From the NCBI RefSeq assembly GCF_000737325.1, contig NZ_CP011125.1, forward strand, positions 4,526,001 to 4,590,000: a DNA stretch of 64,000 bases, in the 5' to 3' direction. Shown here one piece after another: positions 52,913-61,885 of this stretch. Source of the DNA: Sandaracinus amylolyticus (GTDB lineage: Bacteria; Myxococcota_A; Polyangia; Polyangiales; Sandaracinaceae). The notes beneath the pieces are model-generated. The model searched no databases and was not told the origin of the DNA. It worked only from the letters and a program-made list of their open reading frames with translations. The first letter of the stretch is position 1; every line of letters begins with the position of its first letter. The position numbers and the translations under genes were made by a program.

Positions 52913-54070
52913 ATGACCGCGCCTGGCCGCCGCATCGACCATTGGAAGGCTCGCACGCTCGCTCTCGTCCTCAGCGCGTGCGCGCCCGCGGCGGCCGCCC
53001 TCACGACGTTCCTCCCCGCGCCGGCCGATGCGCAGGCGATGACCGAGGAGCGCCGCATCGCGATCGCGCGCCGCCTCCAGCAGAGCACCGTGACGGTCGT
53101 CGCGGGCCCGTCGAGCGGATCGGGCTTCGTCGTCGGGCGCGAGCGCTGGATCATCACCAACGCGCACGTCGTCGAGGCCGGCGGCGGGCGCGGCGGGCGC
53201 GTGCAGGTGCGCTTCGGCAGCGGCACGACGCTGAGCGCGTCGATCATCGAGATCGATCCCAGCCACGATCTCGCGATCCTCGAGGTGCAGGGCGGCACCG
53301 TTCCCTCGCCGCCGCTCGAGCTCACCGACTCGGATCGCGTCGAGGTCGGTCAGACCGTGCTCGCGTTCGGCTCGCCGTTCGGGCTCGACGGCACGCTCAC
53401 CCAGGGCATCGTCAGCGCGCGCCGCGACGTGCCCGGCATCGGCGGCGGCATGGCGCGCCGGCTCATCCAGACCGACGCGCCGATCAACCCGGGCAATTCG
53501 GGCGGACCGCTCGTGGATCGCCGCGGCCGCGTGATCGGCGTCAACACCGCGATCCTCTCGCGAACCGGCGGCTCGCACGGCATCGGGTTCGCGGTGCCCG
53601 CGAACTACGTCTCGGAGGTGCTCGATCGCGTGCGCGAGACGCGCCGCACCGGCACCGCGACGGCGAGCACCACGACGACCACGACGACGACCACCACGAC
53701 GACCGCGACCGCGGCGACCCCGACGCCGCCGGACCCCGCGCCGGCGCAGCAGATGGACCTCGGCGTCGTCGGCGAGAACTGGGATCAGGGCGGCTACGTC
53801 GGCGTGCGCGTGCAGCGCACGATGCCGGGCTCGGCCGCGCAGCGTGCCGGGCTGCTGGGCGCGGCCGAGCCGCCGCCTCCGCTCGTCGCGCGCCTCGGCG
53901 TGGCGTGGACCGGGCACATCATCACCGCCGTCGACGGCGTGCCGGTGCGTAACGTCGACGAGCTGCGCACCGCGATCGCGGCGCATCGCGCGGGCGATCA
54001 GATCCGGCTGAGCGTGACCGTCGGCCCGGGCGTGCTCAGCGGCGAGACCACCGCGACGCTCCAGCAGTGA
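52913..54070 (+). CDS. HtrA/DegP-like trypsin-fold serine protease
   Basis: A 385-residue periplasmic protease from ATG 52913 with GGAGG upstream. The signal peptide ends ADAQA near residue 42. The catalytic triad is H85 (ITNAHVV), D119 (SHDLAIL) and S196 (INPGNSGGPL). After a poly-Thr linker (about 250-268) comes one PDZ domain (about 285-380) with GYVGVRVQRTMPGSAAQRAG and GHIITAVDGVPVRNVDEL. It is the DegS/HtrA class with one PDZ; length and order are standard. It is a likely quality-control or stress-signal protease. It stands alone and is followed by the TPR protein. Confidence 0.93.
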   Translation: MTAPGRRIDHWKARTLALVLSACAPAAAALTTFLPAPADAQAMTEERRIAIARRLQQSTVTVVAGPSSGSGFVVGRERWIITNAHVVEAGGGRGGRVQVRFGSGTTLSASIIEIDPSHDLAILEVQGGTVPSPPLELTDSDRVEVGQTVLAFGSPFGLDGTLTQGIVSARRDVPGIGGGMARRLIQTDAPINPGNSGGPLVDRRGRVIGVNTAILSRTGGSHGIGFAVPANYVSEVLDRVRETRRTGTATASTTTTTTTTTTTTATAATPTPPDPAPAQQMDLGVVGENWDQGGYVGVRVQRTMPGSAAQRAGLLGAAEPPPPLVARLGVAWTGHIITAVDGVPVRNVDELRTAIAAHRAGDQIRLSVTVGPGVLSGETTATLQQ

Positions 54071-54116
54071 CCACGGGTGGCGGGGCCTCGGCCTCGCCCC
54101 ATACTCGCGGTCCTCG

Positions 54117-55502
54117 ATGTCCTCCAAGCCCAACGCGCTCGAGGCCGCCATGCAGCGCGCGCTCGCCGAGCGCAGCGCCGACGCCGCCTGGTCCCACCTC
54201 GAACCGTTCCGCGCCTCGCTGACGCGCGACCCCGAGGTCGCCTCCGCATGGTCGGTGCTCCTCCAGGCGTCGCCCTCGCGGCCCGGCGCGGTGGAGGACC
54301 TCACCGCGATCCTCGAGCATTTCGGCGCCGGGGATCCCGCGCTCGCGGCGGCGGCGATCACCGCGCTGGTGCGGGTCGACGAGCGACGCCCGCTCGACGA
54401 GCCGGCGATCGGCGAGGGCGCGGCGAGCGTCGCGGCGAAGCACGCGGAGCGTCTGCTCGCGACGCTCCCGCCCGAGGCCGCTGCCGACGCCGATCGCGGC
54501 GGCGCGCTCACGATCGCGTACGCGAACGCGCTGCGACGTCTCGGACCGGCGCGCGACGCCGATGCCGCCGCTGCCTTCGAGCGTGCGATCGCGCGCCACG
54601 GAGCCCGCGGCGAGTGGCTCGTCGATCTCGGGCTCTGCCACAAGTGGGCGGGGCGCTTCCGCGCGGCGCTCCTGGCGTTCCGGAAGGCGCGCGAGAAGCT
54701 CGGGGATCGCCGCCCGGTGCTGTTCCACCTCGCGGGCGCCGCGATCGGCGCCGGCGAGGGCGAGGAGGCCGCGGCCGCCCTGCGCGCGCTGGGACACGCC
54801 GCAGAGGCCGCGCCCGAGCGCCTGCCCTTCGTGCCCGACCTGGCGCCCGCGCAGCTCCGCGTGCCCACGCGCGGCCCGGGGCACGGCCTGGCGGCGTTCG
54901 TGCCCGACGCGGCCGCCTCGTTCGAGCGCGTGTGGGTCCAGCCGCTCTCGCCGCTCCACGGCGTCGTGCGCAGCCCGACGTTCCGCGAGGCGATCGCCGA
55001 CTGGGGCGACGTCGTGCTCTGGGACGCCGCGCCGACCGGGACGATCCCGCACGAGGGCCGCGCGGTGCCGGTGTTCCCGATGCTCGCGGTGCTCAAGCCG
55101 GGCGACGAGCGTCGCTTCCGCTTCCTCGCCCTCGAGCAGACCGAGGAGCAGGTGAGGGCGCTCGGAGAGCAGCTCCCCGAGGGCGTCGTGCTCTACGTCC
55201 ACGGCCAGCGCGTCGAGCAGGTCTGCGCGCGCTGCGCGGCGGGCGAGGTGCTCACCAAGCACGAGCACGAAGCGCCCACCGAGCATCGCGCCGTGTTCGG
55301 AAAGCTCCTGATCCCCGGCGACCGTCCGCTCCCGGAGGTGCGCGACGCGCTCGAGAAGGCGCTCCGCGCCGCGCCGGGCGTGCTCATGGCCATCCCGGCG
55401 CTCTACGAGGCGCTCGGCCTGACGCAGCTCGCGGGCAAGAACCACAAGAGCTGGGGCGTGATCGAGCGCGGCACTCTTCTCTCCGCGCGCGCGGGGGGCT
55501 GA
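54117..55502 (+). CDS. TPR-containing hypothetical protein
   Basis: A 461-residue cytoplasmic protein. Residues 1-260 are helical with TPR-like pairs: DPEVASAWSVLLQASPSRPG, YANALRRLGPARDADAAAAF and LVDLGLCHKWAGRFRAALLA. The C-terminal half has mixed strands and helices (RVWVQPLSPLHGVVRSPTF, VFPMLAVLKPGDERRFRFLA, VLYVHGQRVEQVCARCAAGE) with a CxxC pair. No known domain is clear in that half. It lies 46 bp after the protease gene in the same direction, so co-transcription is possible. The function is unknown. Confidence 0.78.
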   Translation: MSSKPNALEAAMQRALAERSADAAWSHLEPFRASLTRDPEVASAWSVLLQASPSRPGAVEDLTAILEHFGAGDPALAAAAITALVRVDERRPLDEPAIGEGAASVAAKHAERLLATLPPEAAADADRGGALTIAYANALRRLGPARDADAAAAFERAIARHGARGEWLVDLGLCHKWAGRFRAALLAFRKAREKLGDRRPVLFHLAGAAIGAGEGEEAAAALRALGHAAEAAPERLPFVPDLAPAQLRVPTRGPGHGLAAFVPDAAASFERVWVQPLSPLHGVVRSPTFREAIADWGDVVLWDAAPTGTIPHEGRAVPVFPMLAVLKPGDERRFRFLALEQTEEQVRALGEQLPEGVVLYVHGQRVEQVCARCAAGEVLTKHEHEAPTEHRAVFGKLLIPGDRPLPEVRDALEKALRAAPGVLMAIPALYEALGLTQLAGKNHKSWGVIERGTLLSARAGG

Positions 55503-55618
55503 GCGCGCAGATCGTGCAGTGAGCGGACGCGCTCTCGCGGCGCTTGACGGAGTTGATAGAGTTCCGCCCGCAATTTTCCTGCGGGCGGGACGGCGCCCGC
55601 GGGATGGTGGAGGGCGTG

Positions 55619-56257
55619 ATGGGGAGCTTGCGTTGGGCGGGGGCGCGCATCGCGCTCGCCGCGCTGTCGATCGTGGTCGCGGCCACTCTCTTCCAGCCAC
55701 GGGCGCGCGCGACCGTGATGGTCGAGGTGCCGCTCGAGGCGATGGTGCGCGACGCGGACGTGATCGTCGTCGGCGTCGTCGAGGACGTCGGCGCGCGTCT
55801 CGTGATGCTGCCCGACGGCGGCGCCGAGCCGCACACGATCACCACGCTGCGCGTGCGCGAGTGGGTGAAGGGCTCGGGCGGCGAGCTCGTGCGCATCGAC
55901 GAGATCGGCGGCGTCACGTCGCAGGTCGCGATGCGCATCGCGGGCACGCCCGAGTACGCGCGCGGCGAAGAGGTCGTCGTGTTCCTGCGCCGCACGCCCG
56001 AGGGCGCGCTGCGCACGTTCGCGATGGTGCAGGGGCGCTTCGGCATCCGCCGCGGCGTGCCCGGCGCGGACGACGTCGTGGTGCGCGACACCACGTCGAT
56101 CGGCTTCGCGTCGTGGGCGAGCGGCCCGATGGCGATCGAGCACGGCGGCGTGCGCGCGATGCGCCTCGCCGACTTCCTCGCGTTCGTGCGCGCGACGCTC
56201 GAGCAGATCGAGACCGACCCGACCACCGGCGATGCGCTGGGCGGAGGTGCGCGATGA
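55619..56257 (+). CDS. Exported protein upstream of the matrixin-like protease
   Basis: From ATG 55619 (GGAGG six bases upstream) the product is 212 residues: a long signal peptide (MGSLRWAGARIALAALSIVV ... ARAT) and a beta-rich domain with VPLEAMVRDADVIVVGVVED, TTLRVREWVKGSGGELVRID, GTPEYARGEEVVVFLRRTPE and MVQGRFGIRRG. This order resembles a family of exported proteins often paired with matrixins in myxobacteria, perhaps inhibitors or propeptide-like partners. No catalytic residues are seen. It overlaps the next gene by 4 bases (ATGA), which supports a functional pair. Confidence 0.75.
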   Translation: MGSLRWAGARIALAALSIVVAATLFQPRARATVMVEVPLEAMVRDADVIVVGVVEDVGARLVMLPDGGAEPHTITTLRVREWVKGSGGELVRIDEIGGVTSQVAMRIAGTPEYARGEEVVVFLRRTPEGALRTFAMVQGRFGIRRGVPGADDVVVRDTTSIGFASWASGPMAIEHGGVRAMRLADFLAFVRATLEQIETDPTTGDALGGGAR

Positions 56258-58020
56258 ACCGCCGCGCGCTCGCCGCGCTCGCGCTCGTGATCGCGCTCGG
56301 TGCGGACGTCGCGTCGGCGTGGGCGCCGATCGACTCGCGCCGCCCGGTCTGGTCCGGCGCCGCACCGTACGAGCTCCACAACGCGGGCTCGCCCGATCTC
56401 GGCGGCTTCGCGATGACCGAGTCGATCGTGCGCCAGGGCATGGACGACTGGACGCGCGTGTCGTGCACCAGCCTGACCACCGAGTATCGCGGCTCGACCA
56501 CGCGCCGCCCGACGCCGGGTGATCGCAACTCGAGCATCGGCTGGCTCGAGAGCGGCTGGCCCTACGACAGCAACGCGATCGGCGTCACTCGGCCGCAGTT
56601 CTGGACGAGCATCACCGAAGCCGACATGGAGATGAACGGCGTCAACTACACGTGGACGACGAGCCCCGGCTCGGGGAACCGCGTGAACGCCTACTCGATC
56701 GTGCTCCACGAGGCGGGCCACTACTACGGCCTCGATCACTCGTCGGACTCGAGCGCGGCGATGTACTACGCGTACTCGGGCGGCACCTCGTCGCTGCGCA
56801 CCGACGACCAGAACGGCATCTGCGCGCTCTATCCGCGCAGCGGCACCTCCGACTGCACCACGACGGGGTGTCCGTCGGGCCAGGTCTGCGAGGGCGGCAC
56901 CTGCGTGACGATGACGGGCGACGGCGACGTCTGCTCGCCCTGCTCGAGCCAGGCGGACTGCACGAACGGCGCGTGCCTCCAGTACCCGGGCGGCGCGGGC
57001 GCGTTCTGCGGGCGCGCGTGCACGAGCAGCGCGCAGTGCGGCTCGGACACCTGCGTGAACGTCGGCGGCAGCGGGCAATGCGTGCGCCTCTCCGGCGGTC
57101 AGCCGAGCTGCACGTCGACGAGCACCGGCTGCACGTCGGACTCGCAGTGCTCCTCGACGCAGCGCTGCAACACCACGACGCGCATGTGCGAGCCCCGGCC
57201 GACGACCGGCGGACCGATCGGCGCGGACTGCAGCGCGGGCACCGACTGCCAGTCGGGCCTCTGCTTCGCGGGGCGTTGCTCCCAGTCGTGCGACTGGCTG
57301 AATCCCGCGTCGTGCCCGGGCGGCTGGTACTGCAGCGGCGAGGCGACCGGGAGCTGTGGCGGCGGCGGCGGCGTGTGCGTGCAGGGCACCGCGGGCACGC
57401 GCGCGATCGGTGAGTCGTGCAGCGCGGCGACCGAGTGCGCGTCGCTCTACTGCGCGAGCGGGCGGTGCTCGACGCCGTGCACGCCCGGTGGCGCGAGCGG
57501 CTGCACCGACGGCTTCTCGTGTCAGCTCGGCTCGGTGCCCGGCTGCGGCTCGTGTCAGCGCTCGGGCGCGCTCGGCGATCCGTGCGAGGTCGAGGTCGAC
57601 TGCACGTCGCGCCTGTGCGCGGTCGTCGACGGCGACGCGTTCTGCACCGAGCGCTGCGGCGAAGGCGCGCCGTGCCCGACGGGCTTCAGCTGTCTCGCCG
57701 CGGGCGACACCTCCGTGTGCGTGCCCGACAGCGGTGGCCTCGGGAGCGAGTGCGACACCAACGCGGACTGCCTCGGCGGCATCTGCGCGGTCGAGGACGA
57801 CGACACGTACTGCACGCGCATCTGCAACCTCGGCGCGCCGTGCCCGGACGGGTTCTCGTGCGTCGCGACCGACGATCCGAGCGTGTCGATCTGCCGCCCG
57901 CCCGCGAGCGGTGGGTGCGGGTGCAGCGCGCCGGGCCGTGGTCAGGGCGCGCGTGGTGGGCTGCTCGCGATCGGTCTGCTCGCGGCGCTCGCGACGTGGC
58001 GCGCGCGGCGTCGTCGCTGA
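56254..58020 (+). CDS. Matrixin-like metalloprotease with cysteine-rich repeats and MYXO-CTERM-like tail
   Basis: A 588-residue exported protein with signal peptide ALAALALVIALGADVASA. The zinc motif is H152-E-x2-H156-x5-H162 (HEAGHYYGLDH) with a Met turn at about residue 170 (AAMYYAYSGG), giving an M10-type metzincin. After residue 190 come cysteine-rich repeats of about 50-60 residues (CSSQADCTNGAC, CGSDTCVNVGGSGQC, PCEVEVDCTSRLC, ECDTNADCLGGIC). The tail CGCSAPGRGQGARG, hydrophobic helix and Arg cluster RARRRR at the C-terminus match MYXO-CTERM sorting signals, so it is probably anchored to the surface after processing. Codons and context show no sign of transfer. Confidence 0.92.
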   Translation: MNRRALAALALVIALGADVASAWAPIDSRRPVWSGAAPYELHNAGSPDLGGFAMTESIVRQGMDDWTRVSCTSLTTEYRGSTTRRPTPGDRNSSIGWLESGWPYDSNAIGVTRPQFWTSITEADMEMNGVNYTWTTSPGSGNRVNAYSIVLHEAGHYYGLDHSSDSSAAMYYAYSGGTSSLRTDDQNGICALYPRSGTSDCTTTGCPSGQVCEGGTCVTMTGDGDVCSPCSSQADCTNGACLQYPGGAGAFCGRACTSSAQCGSDTCVNVGGSGQCVRLSGGQPSCTSTSTGCTSDSQCSSTQRCNTTTRMCEPRPTTGGPIGADCSAGTDCQSGLCFAGRCSQSCDWLNPASCPGGWYCSGEATGSCGGGGGVCVQGTAGTRAIGESCSAATECASLYCASGRCSTPCTPGGASGCTDGFSCQLGSVPGCGSCQRSGALGDPCEVEVDCTSRLCAVVDGDAFCTERCGEGAPCPTGFSCLAAGDTSVCVPDSGGLGSECDTNADCLGGICAVEDDDTYCTRICNLGAPCPDGFSCVATDDPSVSICRPPASGGCGCSAPGRGQGARGGLLAIGLLAALATWRARRRR

Positions 58021-58032
58021 GGTGATCGCGAG

Positions 58033-58070
58033 GGAGCCCCGCGGTGCGCGTGTGCGCGCTGCGGGGCTCC
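58033..58070 (+). terminator. Terminator after the matrixin-like gene
   Basis: GGAGCCCCGC at 58033-58042 pairs perfectly with GCGGGGCTCC at 58061-58070 (10 bp, 18-nt loop), 13 bp after the stop codon at 58020. The hairpin also shows that the ABC gene should not start at GTG 58044, which lies inside it. Confidence 0.7.
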
Positions 58071-58130
58071 ATCCTTCCGTCGAGCCAGGGATTGCCGTTT
58101 CGGATCGCCGGTGCCAAAGAGACCGCGCCC

Positions 58131-59900
58131 GTGGCCGGTCACGATCAATCGACGAGCGCGCGCGCGCCAACGCTGAGCGAGACCGTGAGGCCGTACGCGA
58201 AACGTCTCGCGTTCGGCTTCACGCTGCTGCTCCTCACGCAGGCTGCCGAGAAGGCCATCCCGTGGATGCTGCGCCTCGGTCTCGACGCGCTGCGCGCCGA
58301 TCAGCTCGCCCAGGTGCAGGAGATGGCGCTCTGGGTCATCGGGCTCGCGGCGGTCGCGTGGGTCGTGCGCACGTCGTCGCGCATCCAGATCTTCAACGTC
58401 GGTCGCGACGTCGAGTACGACCTCCGCAACGCGCTGCTCGAGCGACTGCACGCGCTCGGTCCGTCGTTCTTCCGGCACATGTCGGTCGGCGAGATCATGA
58501 GCCGCGCGACGAACGACCTCGCGCAGGTGCGCCTGCTCGTCGGCTTCGCGGGGCTCAACGTCGTGAACTCGATCCTCGCGTTCGTCGCGGCGATCACGCT
58601 GATGTTCGCGACGTCGCCGCGGCTCACGCTCCTCGCGCTGATCCCGTATCCGTTCATCGCGCTCTCGTCGGCGGGCTTCGCGCGTGCGCTCTTCAAGCGC
58701 AGCAGCGCCGCGCAGCAGGTGATCGGCAAGCTCGCGGAGCGCGTGCAGGAGGACGTCGCGGGCGCGCGCCTCGTGCGCTCGCTCGGGCTCGAGCCGCACC
58801 AGCGCGCGCGCTTCGCGAAGGTCAACGCCGAGGCGGTCGATCGCAACATGGCGCTCGTCACGCTGCGCGGGCTGATGTGGCCGGTGCTCTTCGGGCTCTC
58901 GTCGGTCGGCACGCTCATCGTCGTGTGGCAGGGCGGCGCGATGGTGCTCGAGGGCTCGCTCACCGTCGGCGAGTTCGCGGCGTTCAACGCGTACCTCGGG
59001 CAGCTGCTCTGGCCCACGCTGGCCTTCGGCTACATCCTCTCGATCCTGCAGCGCGGCCGCGCCTCGTACGCGCGCGTGGGCGAGATCCTCGAGAGCAAGC
59101 CCGACGTGCAGGAGGCGCCGGACGCCAAGCGCGCGGGCCACGCGGGCGCGCTGCGCGTCGACGGGCTGACGTTCGCGTACCAGGAGCGCCGCGTCCTCGA
59201 GGACATCGCGTTCGAGGTGCCCGCGGGCGGTCGCCTCGCGGTCGTCGGCGCGACGGGCAGCGGCAAGAGCACGCTCGCCGCGCTGCTGCCGCGCCTCCTG
59301 CCGACGCCCGAAGGGCGCGTCTTCCTCGACGACGACGACGTCACGCACCTTCAGCTGCGCGACCTCCGCGATCGCGTCGGCTACGCGCAGCAGGAGCCGT
59401 TCTTGTTCTCGACGACGGTCGAGAAGAACCTCGCGTTCGCGCTCGACGATCCCGACGCGGCGGACGCCCAGGAGCGCATCCGTCACGCGGCGCGCGAGGC
59501 GTGCGTGCTCGACGAGATCGAGTCGATGCCCGAGGGCTTCGCGACGGTCGTCGGGGAGCGCGGCGTGCAGCTCTCCGGCGGACAGAAGCAGCGCCTCGCG
59601 CTCGCTCGCGCGCTGCTCAACGATCCGCGCGTGCTGGTGCTCGACGATCCGATGAGCGCCGTCGACGCGCGGACCGAGGCCGCGATCCTCGAGGCGCTGG
59701 AGCGGGCGGCCGAAGGGCGCACGCTGGTGCTCGTCACCCACCGCATCGCGGCGGCGTCACGCGCCGATCGCATCGTGGTGCTCGATCACGGGCGGGTGGT
59801 GGAGCACGGCACGCACGACGAGCTCGTCGCGAAGGACGGGCTCTACGCGCGGCTCGCGGCGCGACAGCGCCTCGAGCGGGAGATCTCGGCGCTCCAATGA
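58131..59900 (+). CDS. ABC exporter half-transporter 1 (degenerate ATP site)
   Basis: An MdlA-type exporter half, about 589 residues from GTG 58131, with six transmembrane helices (residues about 25-310) and one nucleotide-binding domain. Walker A is GATGSGKSTL, the signature is LSGGQKQR, and Walker B is VLVLDDPMSAVD, where the catalytic Glu is replaced by Asp; the H-loop is VTHRIA. A degenerate Walker B with an intact signature is normal for one half of a heterodimer. A GTG inside the upstream terminator (58044) is rejected as start. It overlaps the second half by 4 bases. Substrate unknown; the family exports lipids, drugs or peptides. Confidence 0.92.
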   Translation: MAGHDQSTSARAPTLSETVRPYAKRLAFGFTLLLLTQAAEKAIPWMLRLGLDALRADQLAQVQEMALWVIGLAAVAWVVRTSSRIQIFNVGRDVEYDLRNALLERLHALGPSFFRHMSVGEIMSRATNDLAQVRLLVGFAGLNVVNSILAFVAAITLMFATSPRLTLLALIPYPFIALSSAGFARALFKRSSAAQQVIGKLAERVQEDVAGARLVRSLGLEPHQRARFAKVNAEAVDRNMALVTLRGLMWPVLFGLSSVGTLIVVWQGGAMVLEGSLTVGEFAAFNAYLGQLLWPTLAFGYILSILQRGRASYARVGEILESKPDVQEAPDAKRAGHAGALRVDGLTFAYQERRVLEDIAFEVPAGGRLAVVGATGSGKSTLAALLPRLLPTPEGRVFLDDDDVTHLQLRDLRDRVGYAQQEPFLFSTTVEKNLAFALDDPDAADAQERIRHAAREACVLDEIESMPEGFATVVGERGVQLSGGQKQRLALARALLNDPRVLVLDDPMSAVDARTEAAILEALERAAEGRTLVLVTHRIAAASRADRIVVLDHGRVVEHGTHDELVAKDGLYARLAARQRLEREISALQ

Positions 59901-61771
59901 GCAGCGACACCACGACGACGCGCGATCGTGTTCGTCCGCCGCTCGAGTCGGGCGGCGGCGAGAAGACCTACGACCTGGCGCTGCTCAAGCGTCTCGTGCC
60001 GTGGGCGCGCAAGCACTGGGTGCTCTTCGCGATCACGTTCCTGCTCGTCCCGGTGAGCGCGCTCGCTGGGCTCGTGCAGCCGCTGCTGATCCGCGACGCG
60101 ATCGACTCCGCGCTCGTCGATCGCAGCGCGACGATGCTCGGACGCGTCACGCTCTTCTTCGGGATCGCGGTGGTCGTCGACTTCGTCGCGCGCTTCGCGC
60201 AGCAGTACGCGCTGCAGCTCGGGGGTCAGCGCACCATCGCGGATCTGCGCGCCGCGACGTACGAGAAGGTCCAGCGCCTCCCGCTCGCCTACCTCGACAA
60301 GACGCCGGTCGGTCGCGTCGTGACGCGCGTGACCAACGACTCCGACGCGATGGGCGAGCTCTTCGCGTCGGGCGCGGTCCTCGCGATCGCCGACGTCGTC
60401 ACGCTCGTCGGCATCGTCTGCTTCATGCTCTACCTCGACGTGCGGCTCACGCTCGTCGTGTGCTGCGCGCTTCCTCCGCTCGCGCTCGCGGTGAACGCGA
60501 TCCGCAAGCGCATGCGCGAGGCCTTCCGCGAGATCCGCGCGACGATCGCGCAGCTCAACGCGTACGTCGCGGAGCAGGTGCAGGGCATCGCGATCGTGCA
60601 GGCGTTCGGTCGCGAGCGCGACTGCCTCGGCGAGTACCGCGAGATCAACGCGCACCACCGCGACGCGAACTACCGCTCGATCCGCTACGACGCGCTGCTC
60701 TTCTCGATCGTCGAGTCGATCTCCGCGATCACCGTCGCGCTCGTGCTCTGGTACGCGTCGGTGCGCAGCGGCGTGCTCGATGCGACCTCGTCCGCGGCGT
60801 ACGTCGGAACGGTCGTCGCGTTCTACGAGTACATCCAGCGCTTCTTCGTGCCGATCCGCGAGCTCTCGCAGAAGTACACGATCCTCCAGTCGTCGCTCGC
60901 CGCCGCCGAGCGCGTGTTCGCGCTGCTCGACATGGACGAGCGCGACGCGCCCGAGGGCCTCGACGTCGGCGAGGTCCCGAAGGTGCCCGAGGGTGTCGCC
61001 CTCGCGTTCCGGGACGTCGAGTTCGCGTATCGCGCGGGACATCCCGTCGTGCGTGACCTCGAGCTCGACGTGCATCGCGGCGAGACCATCGCGATCGTCG
61101 GCGCGACCGGCGCGGGCAAGACCACGCTCACCGCGCTCTTGCTGCGCCTCTACGACGTCACGCGCGGCCACGTGCTCGTCGACGGCGAGGACGTCCGCGC
61201 GCTGCATCCGGACACGCTGCGCAGCCGCTTCGCGGTCGTGCCGCAGGACGTGTTCTTGTTCTCGGGGACGATCCTCGAGAACGTGAGCGCGTTCGCGGAG
61301 TCCCCCGACGTCGCGCGCGTCGAGGACGCGCTCCGCCGCGTCGGCGCGTGGCCGATGGTCGAGCGCCGCGGCGGGCTCGACGTGAAGATCGACGAGCGCG
61401 GCGCGAACTTCAGCGCGGGCGAGCGACAGCTGCTCGCCTTCGCGCGCGCGCTGTACCTCGATCGCCCGTACCTGATCCTCGACGAGGCGACGGCGAACGT
61501 CGACAGCGAGACCGAAGCGCGCCTCCAGCACGCGGTCGCAGCGCTGCTCCGTGGTCGCACCTCGCTGGTCATCGCGCACCGCCTCTCGACCATCCGAAAT
61601 GCTGACCGGATCGTCGTGATGCACCGCGGTCGCATCGCCGAGATCGGCACGCACGACGAGCTGATCGCGAAGGGCGGGCTCTACGCGCGCCTACATCACC
61701 TGCAGTTCCTCGACGAGACCGAGGGCACGGTGTCGGGCGAGGGCGCCGCGGTGGCCGCCAGCGCGTCCTGA
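59897..61771 (+). CDS. ABC exporter half-transporter 2 (catalytically competent site)
   Basis: The partner half, 624 residues, with a hydrophilic N-terminal leader of about 35 residues, six transmembrane helices and one nucleotide-binding domain. Walker A is GATGAGKTTL, Walker B is LILDEATANVD with the catalytic Glu, but the signature is FSAGERQLL in place of LSGGQ. The two defects combine: this odd signature would face the degenerate Walker B of half 1, leaving one complete ATP site, as in TM287/288-type heterodimers. It overlaps half 1 (ATGA). The C-terminal tail is short and acidic. The two genes form one unit. Confidence 0.93.
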   Translation: MSSDTTTTRDRVRPPLESGGGEKTYDLALLKRLVPWARKHWVLFAITFLLVPVSALAGLVQPLLIRDAIDSALVDRSATMLGRVTLFFGIAVVVDFVARFAQQYALQLGGQRTIADLRAATYEKVQRLPLAYLDKTPVGRVVTRVTNDSDAMGELFASGAVLAIADVVTLVGIVCFMLYLDVRLTLVVCCALPPLALAVNAIRKRMREAFREIRATIAQLNAYVAEQVQGIAIVQAFGRERDCLGEYREINAHHRDANYRSIRYDALLFSIVESISAITVALVLWYASVRSGVLDATSSAAYVGTVVAFYEYIQRFFVPIRELSQKYTILQSSLAAAERVFALLDMDERDAPEGLDVGEVPKVPEGVALAFRDVEFAYRAGHPVVRDLELDVHRGETIAIVGATGAGKTTLTALLLRLYDVTRGHVLVDGEDVRALHPDTLRSRFAVVPQDVFLFSGTILENVSAFAESPDVARVEDALRRVGAWPMVERRGGLDVKIDERGANFSAGERQLLAFARALYLDRPYLILDEATANVDSETEARLQHAVAALLRGRTSLVIAHRLSTIRNADRIVVMHRGRIAEIGTHDELIAKGGLYARLHHLQFLDETEGTVSGEGAAVAASAS

Positions 61772-61885
61772 AACTGCATCGCGCGCGACACGAGAACTGG
61801 CGATCCGCAGAGACGTTTGCGGTATGCTCGTTCGATCGGATTCGGGGGGGATCGCATCGAGCGAAAGCCCTCGGCCGCGCTCCCG

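Noticed and set aside
58044-58130. GTG 58044 as start of ABC half 1
   Set aside because: It lies inside a perfect 10-bp terminator hairpin and the added residues are not like family N-termini.
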